Origin: Parerythrobacter lacustris
GTDB taxonomy: Bacteria > Pseudomonadota > Alphaproteobacteria > Sphingomonadales > Sphingomonadaceae
DNA: 64,000 nt
NCBI RefSeq assembly: GCF_024626475.1
Contig: NZ_JANKHH010000005.1
Coordinates: forward strand, 248,001 to 312,000
Direction of reading: 5' to 3'
Made by a program: the position numbers and the translations under genes. Under the pieces are notes generated by a model. It was not told the DNA's origin and searched no databases. It was given only the letters and a program-made list of their open reading frames with translations. Below, in pieces: positions 9,061 through 17,030 of this stretch; within the stretch, counting starts at the first letter, position 1, and the number at the start of each line of letters is the position of its first letter.

Positions 9061-9753
9061 ATGAAAAATATGAAGATCTATCTGGCATCGGTCGCAGCGG
9101 CTTCGCTGGTTACGGCAGGCTGCGTCACCGATCCCAACACCGGCGAACGCAAGGTTTCGCGCACAGCGGCGGGTGCCGTGCTCGGCGGCACGCTGGGCTA
9201 TCTCCTCGGCGACCTGGTGGGCGGCAAGACCGCTCGCATTATCGGCGCAGGCATCGGCGGCTCTGCCGGTGCGGTTATCGGTGATCAGTTCGACGACCAG
9301 ATCCGCGAGCTCGACGAAACCACCGCCGGTACCGGGGTGGATGTCGAAGAAATCGGCGATCAGGATGCAATCCTTGTCCGCCTGCCCGACGGGGTAACCT
9401 TCGCGACCGGATCGGCCACCATCAATCCGGGCTTCCGTGCAACGCTCGACGCGGTCGCGGACAGCCTTGTGCGCTATCCCAACAGCCTGATCGATGTGTA
9501 CGGCTTCACCGACACGACCGGCTCAGATGCGCTCAACCAGCGCCTTTCGGAACAACGGGCCGAAGCGGTCGCTGCCTACCTCGCCAGCCGCGGCGTTTCG
9601 CGCTCGCGTATCGCGACGCAAGGCTTCGGTGAGCGTTACGACTATCTGCGCGTAAAGACGGGCGACAACATCTCGGAGCCGCTCAACCGCCGCGTCGAGA
9701 TCAAGATCACTCCGATCTCGCAGGCCGACGTGAACGCCGCGCGCGGTATGTAG
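9061..9753 (+). CDS. OmpA-family outer-membrane lipoprotein with glycine-zipper domain
   Basis: A 230-residue lipoprotein. The signal peptide ends in the lipobox LVTAGC with Cys at residue 21. A glycine-rich stretch follows (GAVLGGTLGYLLGDLVGG, about residues 39-56, and a second GAGIGGSAG), i.e. a glycine-zipper membrane-associated domain. An OmpA peptidoglycan-binding domain occupies about 115-225 (TFATGSATINP, VYGFTDTTGSDALNQRLSEQRA). It probably links the outer membrane to peptidoglycan. The ATG at 9061 was preferred to an upstream in-frame start at 9001 because GGGGAGA lies just upstream and the signal peptide starts there. A strong terminator follows. Confidence 0.92.
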   Translation: MKNMKIYLASVAAASLVTAGCVTDPNTGERKVSRTAAGAVLGGTLGYLLGDLVGGKTARIIGAGIGGSAGAVIGDQFDDQIRELDETTAGTGVDVEEIGDQDAILVRLPDGVTFATGSATINPGFRATLDAVADSLVRYPNSLIDVYGFTDTTGSDALNQRLSEQRAEAVAAYLASRGVSRSRIATQGFGERYDYLRVKTGDNISEPLNRRVEIKITPISQADVNAARGM

Positions 9754-9780
9754 TCTTTCCCGCTCTGGGTATCGATTGGA

Positions 9781-9810
9781 AAGGGCGGCCCCCGCAAGGG
9801 TCGCCCTTTT
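9781..9810. terminator. Intrinsic terminator between convergent genes
   Basis: An 11-base-pair stem (AAGGGCGGCCC at 9781-9791 with GGGTCGCCCTT at 9798-9808, one G-T pair) closes a 6-base loop and runs into a TTTT tract on the plus strand. It lies between the OmpA lipoprotein stop (9753) and the stop of the convergent phosphatase gene (9817). On the minus strand the stem is followed by fewer U residues, but it could act in both directions. Confidence 0.85.
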
Positions 9811-9816
9811 CGCGTG

Positions 9817-10614
9817 CTAGCCGGCTCGCCCGTCCGGCGCGGCAAGGGCCTGGGCGCGTTCAGCGAGGTGCTCGACCGCTGCGAGGTGAATCGCAGGCGA
9901 ACTGACCAGCAACCCGAAGGCGCGCGGGTCGCGCTTGTTGAAGGCCAGGTTCTGCCCGAAGGCATCAGTTGTCGCGGCTCCGGCCTCGCGTGCGATCAGC
10001 GCCGCCGCACCGATATCCCATTCGTAGCCCCAGCGCAGCGTCGCGACGAGATCGGCCTCGTCCGCGGCCACCATCGCGACCCTGAGCGCGATCGAATTGG
10101 GCTTTTCCACCGCCACAAGCATCGAATCGACCTTGGCCAGCCCGTCGGCCGGAACCCGCGCCCCTGCAAACTCGTTTCGGGACGAAGCCTTCAACCGTTC
10201 GCCATTGCGCCACGCGCCCTGCCCCGCAACCGCCGACCAGTGCTCGCCGCGTCCCGGTGCATCGAGCACCCCGATCAGTGGGCGGCCTTCGCTGATCAGC
10301 GCGACCGACACCGCCCAGCCGCTGCGTCCGCGCAGGAAATCGCGCGTCCCGTCGATCGGGTCCACCAGCCAGATCAGACCGCGATCGAGCCTGTCCGGCG
10401 CGTCGGCGGTTTCTTCCGACAGCCAGCCGGCCGACGGGAGCAGCGCGCCGAGTTCGCGCCGCAGGAAGCGATCGACCTCGAGGTCGGCGTCGCACACCGG
10501 GCTGCCCGGTTCCTTTTCCCAGCTTCTGACCGTGCCGCCTGCCCCCGGCCACACCGCATGCGCCATCCGGCCTGCTTCGCGGACGATGGATTCGAGGGCT
10601 GCGCGGTCGATCAT
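9817..10614 (-). CDS. cysQ: 3'(2'),5'-bisphosphate nucleotidase / inositol-monophosphatase family (CysQ-like)
   Basis: A 265-residue metal-dependent phosphatase of the inositol monophosphatase superfamily. Metal-binding motifs are SEE at 66-68 and DPIDGT at 85-90 ([13 protein letters not shown]), with the C-terminal [16 protein letters not shown] near 203-218. The composition, including the [10 protein letters not shown] segment and the RDF after the DGT, resembles CysQ-type 3'-phosphoadenosine 5'-phosphate phosphatases more than suhB, but substrate cannot be settled by eye. If it is CysQ it would recycle the PAP released by sulfotransferases, one of which is encoded near 48,100. ATG at 10614 is used; the upstream TTG at 10620 is less likely. 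Confidence 0.82.
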   Translation of the reverse strand: MIDRAALESIVREAGRMAHAVWPGAGGTVRSWEKEPGSPVCDADLEVDRFLRRELGALLPSAGWLSEETADAPDRLDRGLIWLVDPIDGTRDFLRGRSGWAVSVALISEGRPLIGVLDAPGRGEHWSAVAGQGAWRNGERLKASSRNEFAGARVPADGLAKVDSMLVAVEKPNSIALRVAMVAADEADLVATLRWGYEWDIGAAALIAREAGAATTDAFGQNLAFNKRDPRAFGLLVSSPAIHLAAVEHLAERAQALAAPDGRAG

Positions 10615-10716
10615 GCGCAAACAGCCCTGCGCAGGGACACAGCACTTTTCAAGCCGGGGAATCCATGCTTATGCCCCGCGCAGATTTCCCCACGCATTCG
10701 CAACAACGGATTTGCC

Positions 10717-11916
10717 ATGAACATCCACGAATACCAGGCCAAGGAACTGCTCGCGAAATACGGCATCGGCATCCCTGCCGGTCACGCTGCGCTGACGGTC
10801 GAAGAAGCGATCGCAGGCGCGAAGCAGCTCCCCGGGCCGCTCTATGTCGTGAAGGCCCAGATCCATGCCGGCGGGCGCGGCAAGGGCAAGTTCAAGGAAT
10901 TGGGCGAAGAAGCCAAGGGCGGCGTTCGCCTGGCCAAGAGCATCGAGGAAGTCGAAGCCAACGCGCGCGAGATGCTCGGCAACACTCTGGTGACCATCCA
11001 GACCGGCGACGCGGGCAAGCAGGTCAACCGGCTCTACATCACCGACGGGGTCGATATCGCCAAGGAATACTACCTCTCGCTGCTGGTGGACCGCGCCACC
11101 GGCCGCGTCGCTTTCGTCGTCTCGACCGAAGGCGGGATGGATATCGAGGCTGTCGCGCATGACACGCCCGAGAAGATCACCACCTTCACCATCGATCCGG
11201 CGCAGGGCTTCCAGCCGCACCACGGCCGCGCGGTCGCCTTCGCATTGAAGCTCAAGGGCGATCTCAACAAGCAGGCACAGGTGCTGGCGAAGCAGCTTTA
11301 CGACGCCTTCATGGCGACCGACTGCTCGATGCTCGAGATCAACCCGCTGGTCGAAAGCGAGGACGGCAAACTCTTGGTCCTCGACGCCAAGATGAGCTTC
11401 GATTCGAACGCGCTCTATCGCCACAAGGACATCGAGGCGCTGCGCGACGAGACCGAGGAAGATCCGGCCGAAGTGGAAGCGAGCGAATACGACCTCGCCT
11501 ACATCAAGCTCGACGGCAATATCGGCTGCATGGTCAATGGCGCGGGCCTGGCGATGGCGACGATGGACATCATCAAATTGAATGGCGCCTTCCCCGCCAA
11601 CTTCCTTGACGTGGGCGGCGGCGCCACCACTGAAAAGGTCACCGCAGCGTTCAAGATCATCCTCAAGGATCCGGCGGTCGAAGGCATTCTGGTCAACATC
11701 TTCGGCGGGATCATGAAGTGCGACGTGATCGCCAACGGCATCATTCAGGCGGCCAAGGACGTGAACCTGTCGGTGCCGCTGGTGGTCCGGCTCGAAGGCA
11801 CCAATGTCAACGAAGGCAAGGCGATTCTCGACAATTCGGGCCTCGCCATCGTCAGCGCCGACGACCTGGGCGATGCCGCACGCAAGATCGTGGCCGAGGT
11901 GAAGAAAGCAGCGTGA
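10717..11916 (+). CDS. sucC: Succinate--CoA ligase (ADP-forming) subunit beta
   Basis: A 399-residue TCA-cycle subunit that pairs with SucD to convert succinyl-CoA to succinate with ATP formation. The protein begins [16 protein letters not shown], the family N-terminus, contains the ATP-grasp domain (about residues 5-235, with [13 protein letters not shown] near 45) and the CoA-ligase domain ([18 protein letters not shown] and [11 protein letters not shown]). Length is standard. Unusually, no sucD follows: the next gene is an unrelated GFA-family protein. The start ATG at 10717 is well supported by homology; the long upstream open frame is antisense to the phosphatase gene. Confidence 0.96.
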   Translation: MNIHEYQAKELLAKYGIGIPAGHAALTVEEAIAGAKQLPGPLYVVKAQIHAGGRGKGKFKELGEEAKGGVRLAKSIEEVEANAREMLGNTLVTIQTGDAGKQVNRLYITDGVDIAKEYYLSLLVDRATGRVAFVVSTEGGMDIEAVAHDTPEKITTFTIDPAQGFQPHHGRAVAFALKLKGDLNKQAQVLAKQLYDAFMATDCSMLEINPLVESEDGKLLVLDAKMSFDSNALYRHKDIEALRDETEEDPAEVEASEYDLAYIKLDGNIGCMVNGAGLAMATMDIIKLNGAFPANFLDVGGGATTEKVTAAFKIILKDPAVEGILVNIFGGIMKCDVIANGIIQAAKDVNLSVPLVVRLEGTNVNEGKAILDNSGLAIVSADDLGDAARKIVAEVKKAA

Positions 11917-11935
11917 CCGCTGGTCAGGCCCGGGC

Positions 11936-12355
11936 TTGAGTCTCGAACCGCCGATAGCGGGAAGCTGTTTGTGCGGGCAGGTCAGCTATAGCTGCTCCAA
12001 AGCGCCGGTGTGGTCGGTCAACTGCCACTGCCGCTCGTGCCAGAAGCTGAGCGGGGCTCCATTTGTGTCCGCGTTCTCTGTTCCGGCAGGAAGCGTGGAG
12101 ATCTCCGGCGCACTGGTTCGCTTCCAGCGGCAGTCTGATGCCGGCCATGTGGTGACAACTTCGCATTGCGCCCGATGTGGCAGCCGCGTCCACGCACAGT
12201 CGGCGGGGGCCGCGCACCTGTTGAATTTCTTTGCGACCACCCTTGCTAATCCGGATGACTTCAGGCCCATCTCCAATGTCTACCTGAGCGAGGCGGCCAG
12301 CTGGATCGAATCGCCCAAGGCGCGTTTCAACTTCCAGCGTATGCCCGAGGCTTAG
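11936..12355 (+). CDS. GFA family protein (glutathione-dependent formaldehyde-activating fold)
   Basis: A 139-residue zinc-binding protein of the GFA/CENP-V family, named for an enzyme that couples formaldehyde to glutathione. Zinc-ligand motifs are GSCLCGQVSY (about residues 9-18), NCHCRSCQ (about 29-36) and HCARCGSRV (about 77-85). The substrate of most members is unknown. No ATG is available before the first Cys motif; a TTG at 11936 is the best start and gives MSLEPPIAG. Its TAG overlaps the stop of the convergent gene by about three bases. A second GFA gene occurs at 60,844. Confidence 0.82.
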   Translation: MSLEPPIAGSCLCGQVSYSCSKAPVWSVNCHCRSCQKLSGAPFVSAFSVPAGSVEISGALVRFQRQSDAGHVVTTSHCARCGSRVHAQSAGAAHLLNFFATTLANPDDFRPISNVYLSEAASWIESPKARFNFQRMPEA

Positions 12356-12888
12356 CCAGCGGGCGCGGCCCTGCGGAACCGGAACACGAGTTCCTGCGGC
12401 TCGGGATTGTCGCTCCTCATTCGCACCGCGACCACCATGCCGCCTGCCGGACCCGCGTCCTTGTCTGCGCAGCGATAGGTCAGCGCGTGGAAATAGAGCG
12501 CGCAGGGTTCCACCGCGAGCAGGCGGAAGGTGACCATGCCGTCCTTGTCCTCCCACCCGGTCATGTCCGGATTGAAGTGCTTGAGCTTGACCACCAGGCT
12601 GCCGTCCTGCTCCATCAGATACATATGCTCGGTGAACATTATCCCGCCCTCGGCGGTCTCCTGAACGAAGGTGCCGACCATCGTATCGCCCGATGGGATC
12701 AGCCAGCTCTCGTGGGCCTCGGCATCACCGATCCCCGTTCCGCTCCATTGGCCGACCAGCCACGCGGCGTCGCCGACCGCAGCGGGAGGCGATTCGAAGC
12801 CTGCCTCGCCCACGCGGGTTTCCTGCGCTGCTGCCGGAATGGCGGCAAGCAATGCGCCGAACGCGAAAACGACCGGGAATAACCGCAT
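12352..12888 (-). CDS. Exported DUF6265-like protein of unknown function
   Basis: A 178-residue protein with a clear signal peptide ending near AIPAAAQE (about residue 21), so secreted to the periplasm or beyond. The mature part has a WLVGQWSGTG segment followed by an ESWLIPSGDTMVGTF strand, the pattern of DUF6265 proteins, which look like small lipocalin-like beta barrels. No enzymatic motif is seen. The ATG at 12888 has a strong ribosome site (GGGAGGATGGG); an upstream in-frame start at 12930 has none. Its stop overlaps the stop of the convergent GFA gene. Confidence 0.78.
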   Translation of the reverse strand: MRLFPVVFAFGALLAAIPAAAQETRVGEAGFESPPAAVGDAAWLVGQWSGTGIGDAEAHESWLIPSGDTMVGTFVQETAEGGIMFTEHMYLMEQDGSLVVKLKHFNPDMTGWEDKDGMVTFRLLAVEPCALYFHALTYRCADKDAGPAGGMVVAVRMRSDNPEPQELVFRFRRAAPAG

Positions 12889-12996
12889 CCCATCCTCCCT
12901 CTCGCCAACGGTTGTAGCGCGCCCGTGCAAAATCTCCTAGCGATGTGCAGGCAGGCGCGGCGGCGCGCCCATGGCAGAGTCGGTCGGCGGACCAGC

Positions 12997-13013
12997 TTGA
13001 CGTTTACGTAAAC
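12997..13013 (+). promoter_or_regulatory. Candidate -35 box overlapping a perfect 12-base palindrome upstream of etfBA
   Basis: A -35-like TTGACG (12997-13002) runs directly into the perfect palindrome GTTTACGTAAAC (13002-13013), 45 bases before the etfB start. The following -10 region is weak, as is usual for promoters activated by MerR-type regulators that bind between the boxes. MerR-family regulators of acyl-CoA and branched-chain amino acid catabolism (LiuR type) recognise similar TTGACGTxxACGTxxA sites; the link is inferred from the downstream ETF genes. Confidence 0.5.
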
Positions 13014-13058
13014 CCAATCTAGGCCTGCGCCGCACAGTTTCGAGAGGAAGGATATCCC

Positions 13059-13811
13059 ATGAAGATCCTCGTCCCCGTCAAGCGGGTGATCGACTACAAC
13101 GTCAAGCCGCGGGTCAAGGCGGATGGTTCGGGTGTCGACCTGGCCAACGTCAAGATGAGCATGAACCCGTTCGACGAGATCGCAGTCGAAGAAGCAATCC
13201 GCATCCGTGAAGCGGGCAAGGCGGAAGAGATCGTGGTCGTCTCGGTCGGACCTACCAAGGCACAGGAAACGCTGCGCACCGCGCTCGCGATGGGCGCGGA
13301 CCGCGCGATCCTCGTGCAGGTCGAGGACGATGTCGATGTCGAACCGCTGGCGGTGGCCAAGATCCTGAAAGCCATCGCCGAGCAGGAGAACCCCGGGATC
13401 GTCATGCTCGGCAAGCAGTCGATTTCGGATGACAGCAACCAGACGGGCCAGATGCTCGCCGCACTGATGGGCCGCCCGCAAGGGACCTTCGCCAACACCG
13501 TCGAGGTGGACGGCGATTCGGTGACCGTGAAGCGCGAGATCGACGGCGGGCTCGAGACAGTGAAGCTGTCGCTTCCGGCGATCGTCACCACCGATTTGCG
13601 CCTCAACGAGCCGCGCTATGCCTCGCTGCCCAACATCATGAAGGCGAAGCAGAAGCCGCTCGAGAACAAGACCCCGGCCGATTACGGGGTCGATATCGCG
13701 CCGCGCCTGAAGACTTTGAAGGTCGCCGAACCGCCGGTTCGCAGCGCCGGGATCAAGGTCGCCGACGTCGACGAGCTGGTCGCCAAGATCAAGGCGCTCG
13801 GCATCGCCTGA
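13059..13811 (+). CDS. etfB: Electron transfer flavoprotein subunit beta
   Basis: A 250-residue ETF beta subunit. ETF accepts electrons from acyl-CoA and related dehydrogenases and passes them to ETF:ubiquinone oxidoreductase. It begins [20 protein letters not shown], typical of the family, with the AMP-binding region around residues 100-135 ([19 protein letters not shown]). The ribosome site GAGAGGAAGG precedes the ATG. A 34-base gap leads to etfA, so the pair is an operon. The palindrome upstream suggests control by fatty-acid or branched-chain amino acid status. Confidence 0.97.
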   Translation: MKILVPVKRVIDYNVKPRVKADGSGVDLANVKMSMNPFDEIAVEEAIRIREAGKAEEIVVVSVGPTKAQETLRTALAMGADRAILVQVEDDVDVEPLAVAKILKAIAEQENPGIVMLGKQSISDDSNQTGQMLAALMGRPQGTFANTVEVDGDSVTVKREIDGGLETVKLSLPAIVTTDLRLNEPRYASLPNIMKAKQKPLENKTPADYGVDIAPRLKTLKVAEPPVRSAGIKVADVDELVAKIKALGIA

Positions 13812-13845
13812 GCCTCACCCACGCAAGATTAGGGACACAAGAACC

Positions 13846-14775
13846 ATGAAAACCCTTGTTCTGGTCGAACATGACAATGCGTCGGTGAAGGATGCGACGC
13901 TTTCCGCCGTGACCGCCGCTGCCAAGCTGGGCGAAGTCCACCTGCTGGTCGCAGGGTCAGGCTGCGCCGGCGTAGCCGATGCAGCGGCGAAGATCGCGGG
14001 TGTCGGCAAGGTCCATCTCGCCGACGATGCTGCCTATGCTCACCAGCTAGCCGAAAATGTCGCTCCGCTTGCGGCGCAGCTGATGGCGGATCACGACGCC
14101 TTCGTCTGCCCCGCCACCACCACCGGCAAGAACATCGCCCCGTGTGTCGCCGCGCTGCTCGATGTGATGCAGATCTCGGAAATCATGAGCGTCGAGGGCG
14201 AGAGAACCTTCACCCGCCCGATCTACGCCGGCAACGCCATCGCCACCGTCGAAAGCTCGGATGCCAAGCTGGTCATTACCGTGCGCGGGACAGCGTTCGA
14301 GAAGGCGGCGACCGAAGGCGGATCGGGCATGGTCGAAGCCGTTTCCGGCGCAGGCGATTCCGGCCTGTCGAGCTTCGTCGGCTCGGAAATCGCCAAGAGC
14401 GAGCGCCCCGAACTGACCAGCGCCAAGGTGATCGTCTCAGGCGGCCGGGCGCTGAAGGACAGCGCAACTTTCGAGGAAGTGATCATCCCGCTGGCCGACA
14501 AGCTCGGTGCAGGCGTGGGCGCGAGCCGCGCGGCGGTCGATGCGGGCTATGTCCCCAACGATTACCAGGTCGGCCAGACCGGCAAGATCGTCGCGCCGGA
14601 AGTCTATATCGCGATCGGCATCTCCGGCGCGATCCAGCATCTGGCGGGGATGAAGGATTCCAAGACAATCATCGCCATCAACAAGGACGAAGACGCCCCG
14701 ATCTTCCAGGTCGCGGATATCGGCCTGGTCGGCGATCTGTTCAAGATCGTGCCGGAGCTGACCGGGAAGCTTTGA
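13846..14775 (+). CDS. etfA: Electron transfer flavoprotein subunit alpha
   Basis: A 309-residue ETF alpha subunit that carries the FAD. The N-terminal domain starts [19 protein letters not shown]. The C-terminal FAD-binding domain holds the conserved [16 protein letters not shown] (about residue 200), [38 protein letters not shown] and [21 protein letters not shown]. Length is normal. It follows etfB by 34 bases. A perfect inverted repeat lies just downstream (14786-14816) and may end the transcript. Confidence 0.97.
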   Translation: MKTLVLVEHDNASVKDATLSAVTAAAKLGEVHLLVAGSGCAGVADAAAKIAGVGKVHLADDAAYAHQLAENVAPLAAQLMADHDAFVCPATTTGKNIAPCVAALLDVMQISEIMSVEGERTFTRPIYAGNAIATVESSDAKLVITVRGTAFEKAATEGGSGMVEAVSGAGDSGLSSFVGSEIAKSERPELTSAKVIVSGGRALKDSATFEEVIIPLADKLGAGVGASRAAVDAGYVPNDYQVGQTGKIVAPEVYIAIGISGAIQHLAGMKDSKTIIAINKDEDAPIFQVADIGLVGDLFKIVPELTGKL

Positions 14776-14785
14776 ACTCTTGTAA

Positions 14786-14816
14786 CGAAACGGTTTTAGT
14801 TGGATAATCCGTTTCG
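14786..14816. repeat. Inverted repeat between etfA and the TonB-domain gene
   Basis: CGAAACGG (14786-14793) is perfectly repeated in inverse as CCGTTTCG (14809-14816) around a 15-base AT-rich centre that begins with TTTT. The right arm ends exactly at the ATG of the next gene. It could be an attenuator or terminator of etfBA, or an operator. There is no downstream U-tract, so a simple terminator is not clearly supported. Confidence 0.5.
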
Positions 14817-15746
14817 ATGGAACCGGTTTTGGTCAAATTGAAGGCGGCGGTGCTTTTCGGTACCGCCGCCCTTGCCTTGTCAGCTCCGGCCTCGGTCGAG
14901 GCCAAGATTGTGCGGCTAGCACCCTCTGGACCGTGGAGCATGAACTACGCAGACGACAGCTGTCGTCTGTCTCGCTTGTTCGGTGAGGGCGAAGAGCGGG
15001 TTGCGTTCTATATTGAGCGCTACGGACCTGGCGACCGGTTCCATATGGTGGTGGCTGGAGAAGCGCTCGGCAAATCCCCTCGACCAGAGACGCGTGTGCA
15101 ATTCGGGGCGCAGGATGCCGGCTACGACTACGTGCCATCATTGGGCGAACTTGTCGAATATAGTCCTGCGTTGATCTTCACCGCTGCGTATCCCTCGGCC
15201 CAAAGAGCTGAAACCGGCTTTGCCAGAAAATCAGGTAAGGAAAAGTATGAAGATTTCATCGATCCGAGGATATTCGCGCACGATGTTACTGACCAACAGC
15301 TAGCTGCCATCGAATGGGTGGCATTTGAGCGAACGGGGGGTCATCGGGTCGAGCTCGAAATGCCGCAATTCGGGCAAGCGATGAAATCGATGCAAACTTG
15401 CACGGAAGAACTCGTCTCGCACTGGAACATTGATGTAGAGGCTCATCGCAGTCTCACGAAATTGCCCGCACCTGAAAATAGCCCCGGAGGTTGGATCAGG
15501 TCGAGCGACTATCCACGCGAGCTTTTGTACGGCGGATATCAGGGGATAGTGCAGTTTCGGCTCAGCGTAGATACTACGGGCAAGGCCACTGCGTGCCACA
15601 TCCAGAATTCCACCCGGCCTGAAGGCTTTGACAAAATTGTGTGCGAAAAGATCATGAAGCGGGCCAGATTCGAGCCTGCACTCGACAAAGATGGCAGACC
15701 AATCGCCTCGTTCTATCGCAATACGGTTCGCTTCCTCATTCCCTAA
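14817..15746 (+). CDS. Exported protein with C-terminal TonB-like domain
   Basis: A 309-residue protein with a signal peptide (about residues 8-29, ending near SVEAK) and no transmembrane anchor afterwards. The central region is not recognised. The last 80 or so residues match the TonB C-terminal fold pattern: SDYPRELLYGGYQGIVQFRLSVDTTGKATAC, then CEKIMKRARFEPALDKDGRP and the final TVRFLIP strand. Such stand-alone exported TonB_C proteins are common in sphingomonads; their partner is unknown and classical energy transduction is unlikely without a membrane anchor. Codon use is more AT-rich than in flanking genes. The ATG follows an inverted repeat and lacks a ribosome site, so the start is uncertain. 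Confidence 0.72.
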   Translation: MEPVLVKLKAAVLFGTAALALSAPASVEAKIVRLAPSGPWSMNYADDSCRLSRLFGEGEERVAFYIERYGPGDRFHMVVAGEALGKSPRPETRVQFGAQDAGYDYVPSLGELVEYSPALIFTAAYPSAQRAETGFARKSGKEKYEDFIDPRIFAHDVTDQQLAAIEWVAFERTGGHRVELEMPQFGQAMKSMQTCTEELVSHWNIDVEAHRSLTKLPAPENSPGGWIRSSDYPRELLYGGYQGIVQFRLSVDTTGKATACHIQNSTRPEGFDKIVCEKIMKRARFEPALDKDGRPIASFYRNTVRFLIP

Positions 15747-15752
15747 CCATAA

Positions 15753-17030
15753 TCACAACCACCCATCCACCGCGTGGATCGTTACGCCGACCAATCCGCC
15801 CACCAGTGTTCCGTTGATGCGGATGAATTGCAGATCGCGGCCGACCGCGCCCTCGACCCGGTCGGTGATCGTGCGGGCGTCCCAGCGCTTGACCGTTTCC
15901 GATACCAGCTGGACGATCTGGTCGCCGTAGCGGCTCGCGATGCCGACCGCAGTGCGGCGGGCGAAGCGGTTGACCTGGGCCTGCAACCGCACATCGCGCT
16001 TTAGTGCTTCGCCCAGTTCGGCGAGGCTGGTGCGCAATTCGCCGCCGAGCGCGCTTTCGGGGTCGCGGGCGCGGCGGATCAGTGATTGGCGGATCCGTTC
16101 CCACACCCCCATCCACCATTCGGCAAGCGCAGGATCCTCCAGCATCTGCCGTTTGAGCGTCTCGACGCGTTCGCGCGTTGCAGGATCGTTCTGCAGATCG
16201 CGCGCGAGCGTCTCCATCCCCTCTTCCACCTTGTGCCGCAGCGGGTGGTCGGGATCGACCAGCACCTCCGCCAGCAGGCGGTAGAGACCGTCGAGGACCG
16301 AGTTCGAGATGCGTTCGTCGAGCCCGGTCCAGCGCAGGACGCTGTTGGCGCGCGACTTGATGATCTCGCGCACGGTTTCCTCGTTGTCTTCCAGCGTCAG
16401 CCCGGTCCAGCGGATGATCCCGTCCATCAGCGGCAGGTGCTTGCCATCGGCGATTGCCCCCTCCAGCATCCGCCCGAGCAAGGGCGCGACATCGAGCTTG
16501 GCCAGCTGGACCTTGAGGCCCGCACGCACCTGCGTACCGAGACGCGCGGGATCGAGCGATTCGAGCACTTCGGCGATCAGTTCCGCCGCACCGCCGGTGA
16601 TGCGCGAGCGGGTCTCTCCCTGCGGTGCGACGAGGAAATCGCCCGCCGCCCCGGCGATGTTCATGCCCCGCATGCGCCGCGCGACCACCGTGGGGATGAG
16701 GAAATTCTCACGCAGGAACTGCGCCATCGTCTCGGCAATCCGGTCCTTGTTCTCCGGAATGATCGCGGTGTGCGGGATCGGGATGCCGAGCGGGTGGCGG
16801 AACAGGGCGGTAACCGCAAACCAGTCCGCCAGCCCGCCGACCATTGCGGCCTCCGCAAAGGCATGCACGTAGCCCCAGGCCGGATGCTGATCGAGCACCT
16901 GCTTGGTGGCGACGAACAGCGCCGCCATCGCAACCAGCATGATGGTCGCGGTCCAGCGCATCCGCCGCGCACGGTCGGGAGGGAGTCGGTTGCCGGTCAC
17001 TGCCGGGGCCGCAGTCTTCGCGCCGGTCAC
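15753..17030 (-). CDS. DUF445 family membrane protein
   Basis: A 425-residue protein of the DUF445 (YjiN-like) family. A hydrophobic segment at about residues 25-45 is followed by AEAAMVGGLADWFAVTALFRHPLG, the family hallmark, then a long helical region with DNEETVREIIKSRAN, and a second hydrophobic segment at the C-terminus (INGTLVGGLVGVTIHAV). The function of the family is unknown. The chosen start is a GTG whose bases overlap the stop of the upstream RND permease gene (GTGA), so it is translated with the pump; the open frame continues upstream only as a shadow of the pump gene. Confidence 0.85.
   Translation of the reverse strand: MTGAKTAAPAVTGNRLPPDRARRMRWTATIMLVAMAALFVATKQVLDQHPAWGYVHAFAEAAMVGGLADWFAVTALFRHPLGIPIPHTAIIPENKDRIAETMAQFLRENFLIPTVVARRMRGMNIAGAAGDFLVAPQGETRSRITGGAAELIAEVLESLDPARLGTQVRAGLKVQLAKLDVAPLLGRMLEGAIADGKHLPLMDGIIRWTGLTLEDNEETVREIIKSRANSVLRWTGLDERISNSVLDGLYRLLAEVLVDPDHPLRHKVEEGMETLARDLQNDPATRERVETLKRQMLEDPALAEWWMGVWERIRQSLIRRARDPESALGGELRTSLAELGEALKRDVRLQAQVNRFARRTAVGIASRYGDQIVQLVSETVKRWDARTITDRVEGAVGRDLQFIRINGTLVGGLVGVTIHAVDGWL

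Noticed and set aside
9814-10716. Extended plus-strand N-terminus of sucC
   Set aside because: It runs antisense through the CysQ-like gene; the SucC family begins at [10 protein letters not shown], encoded from 10717.
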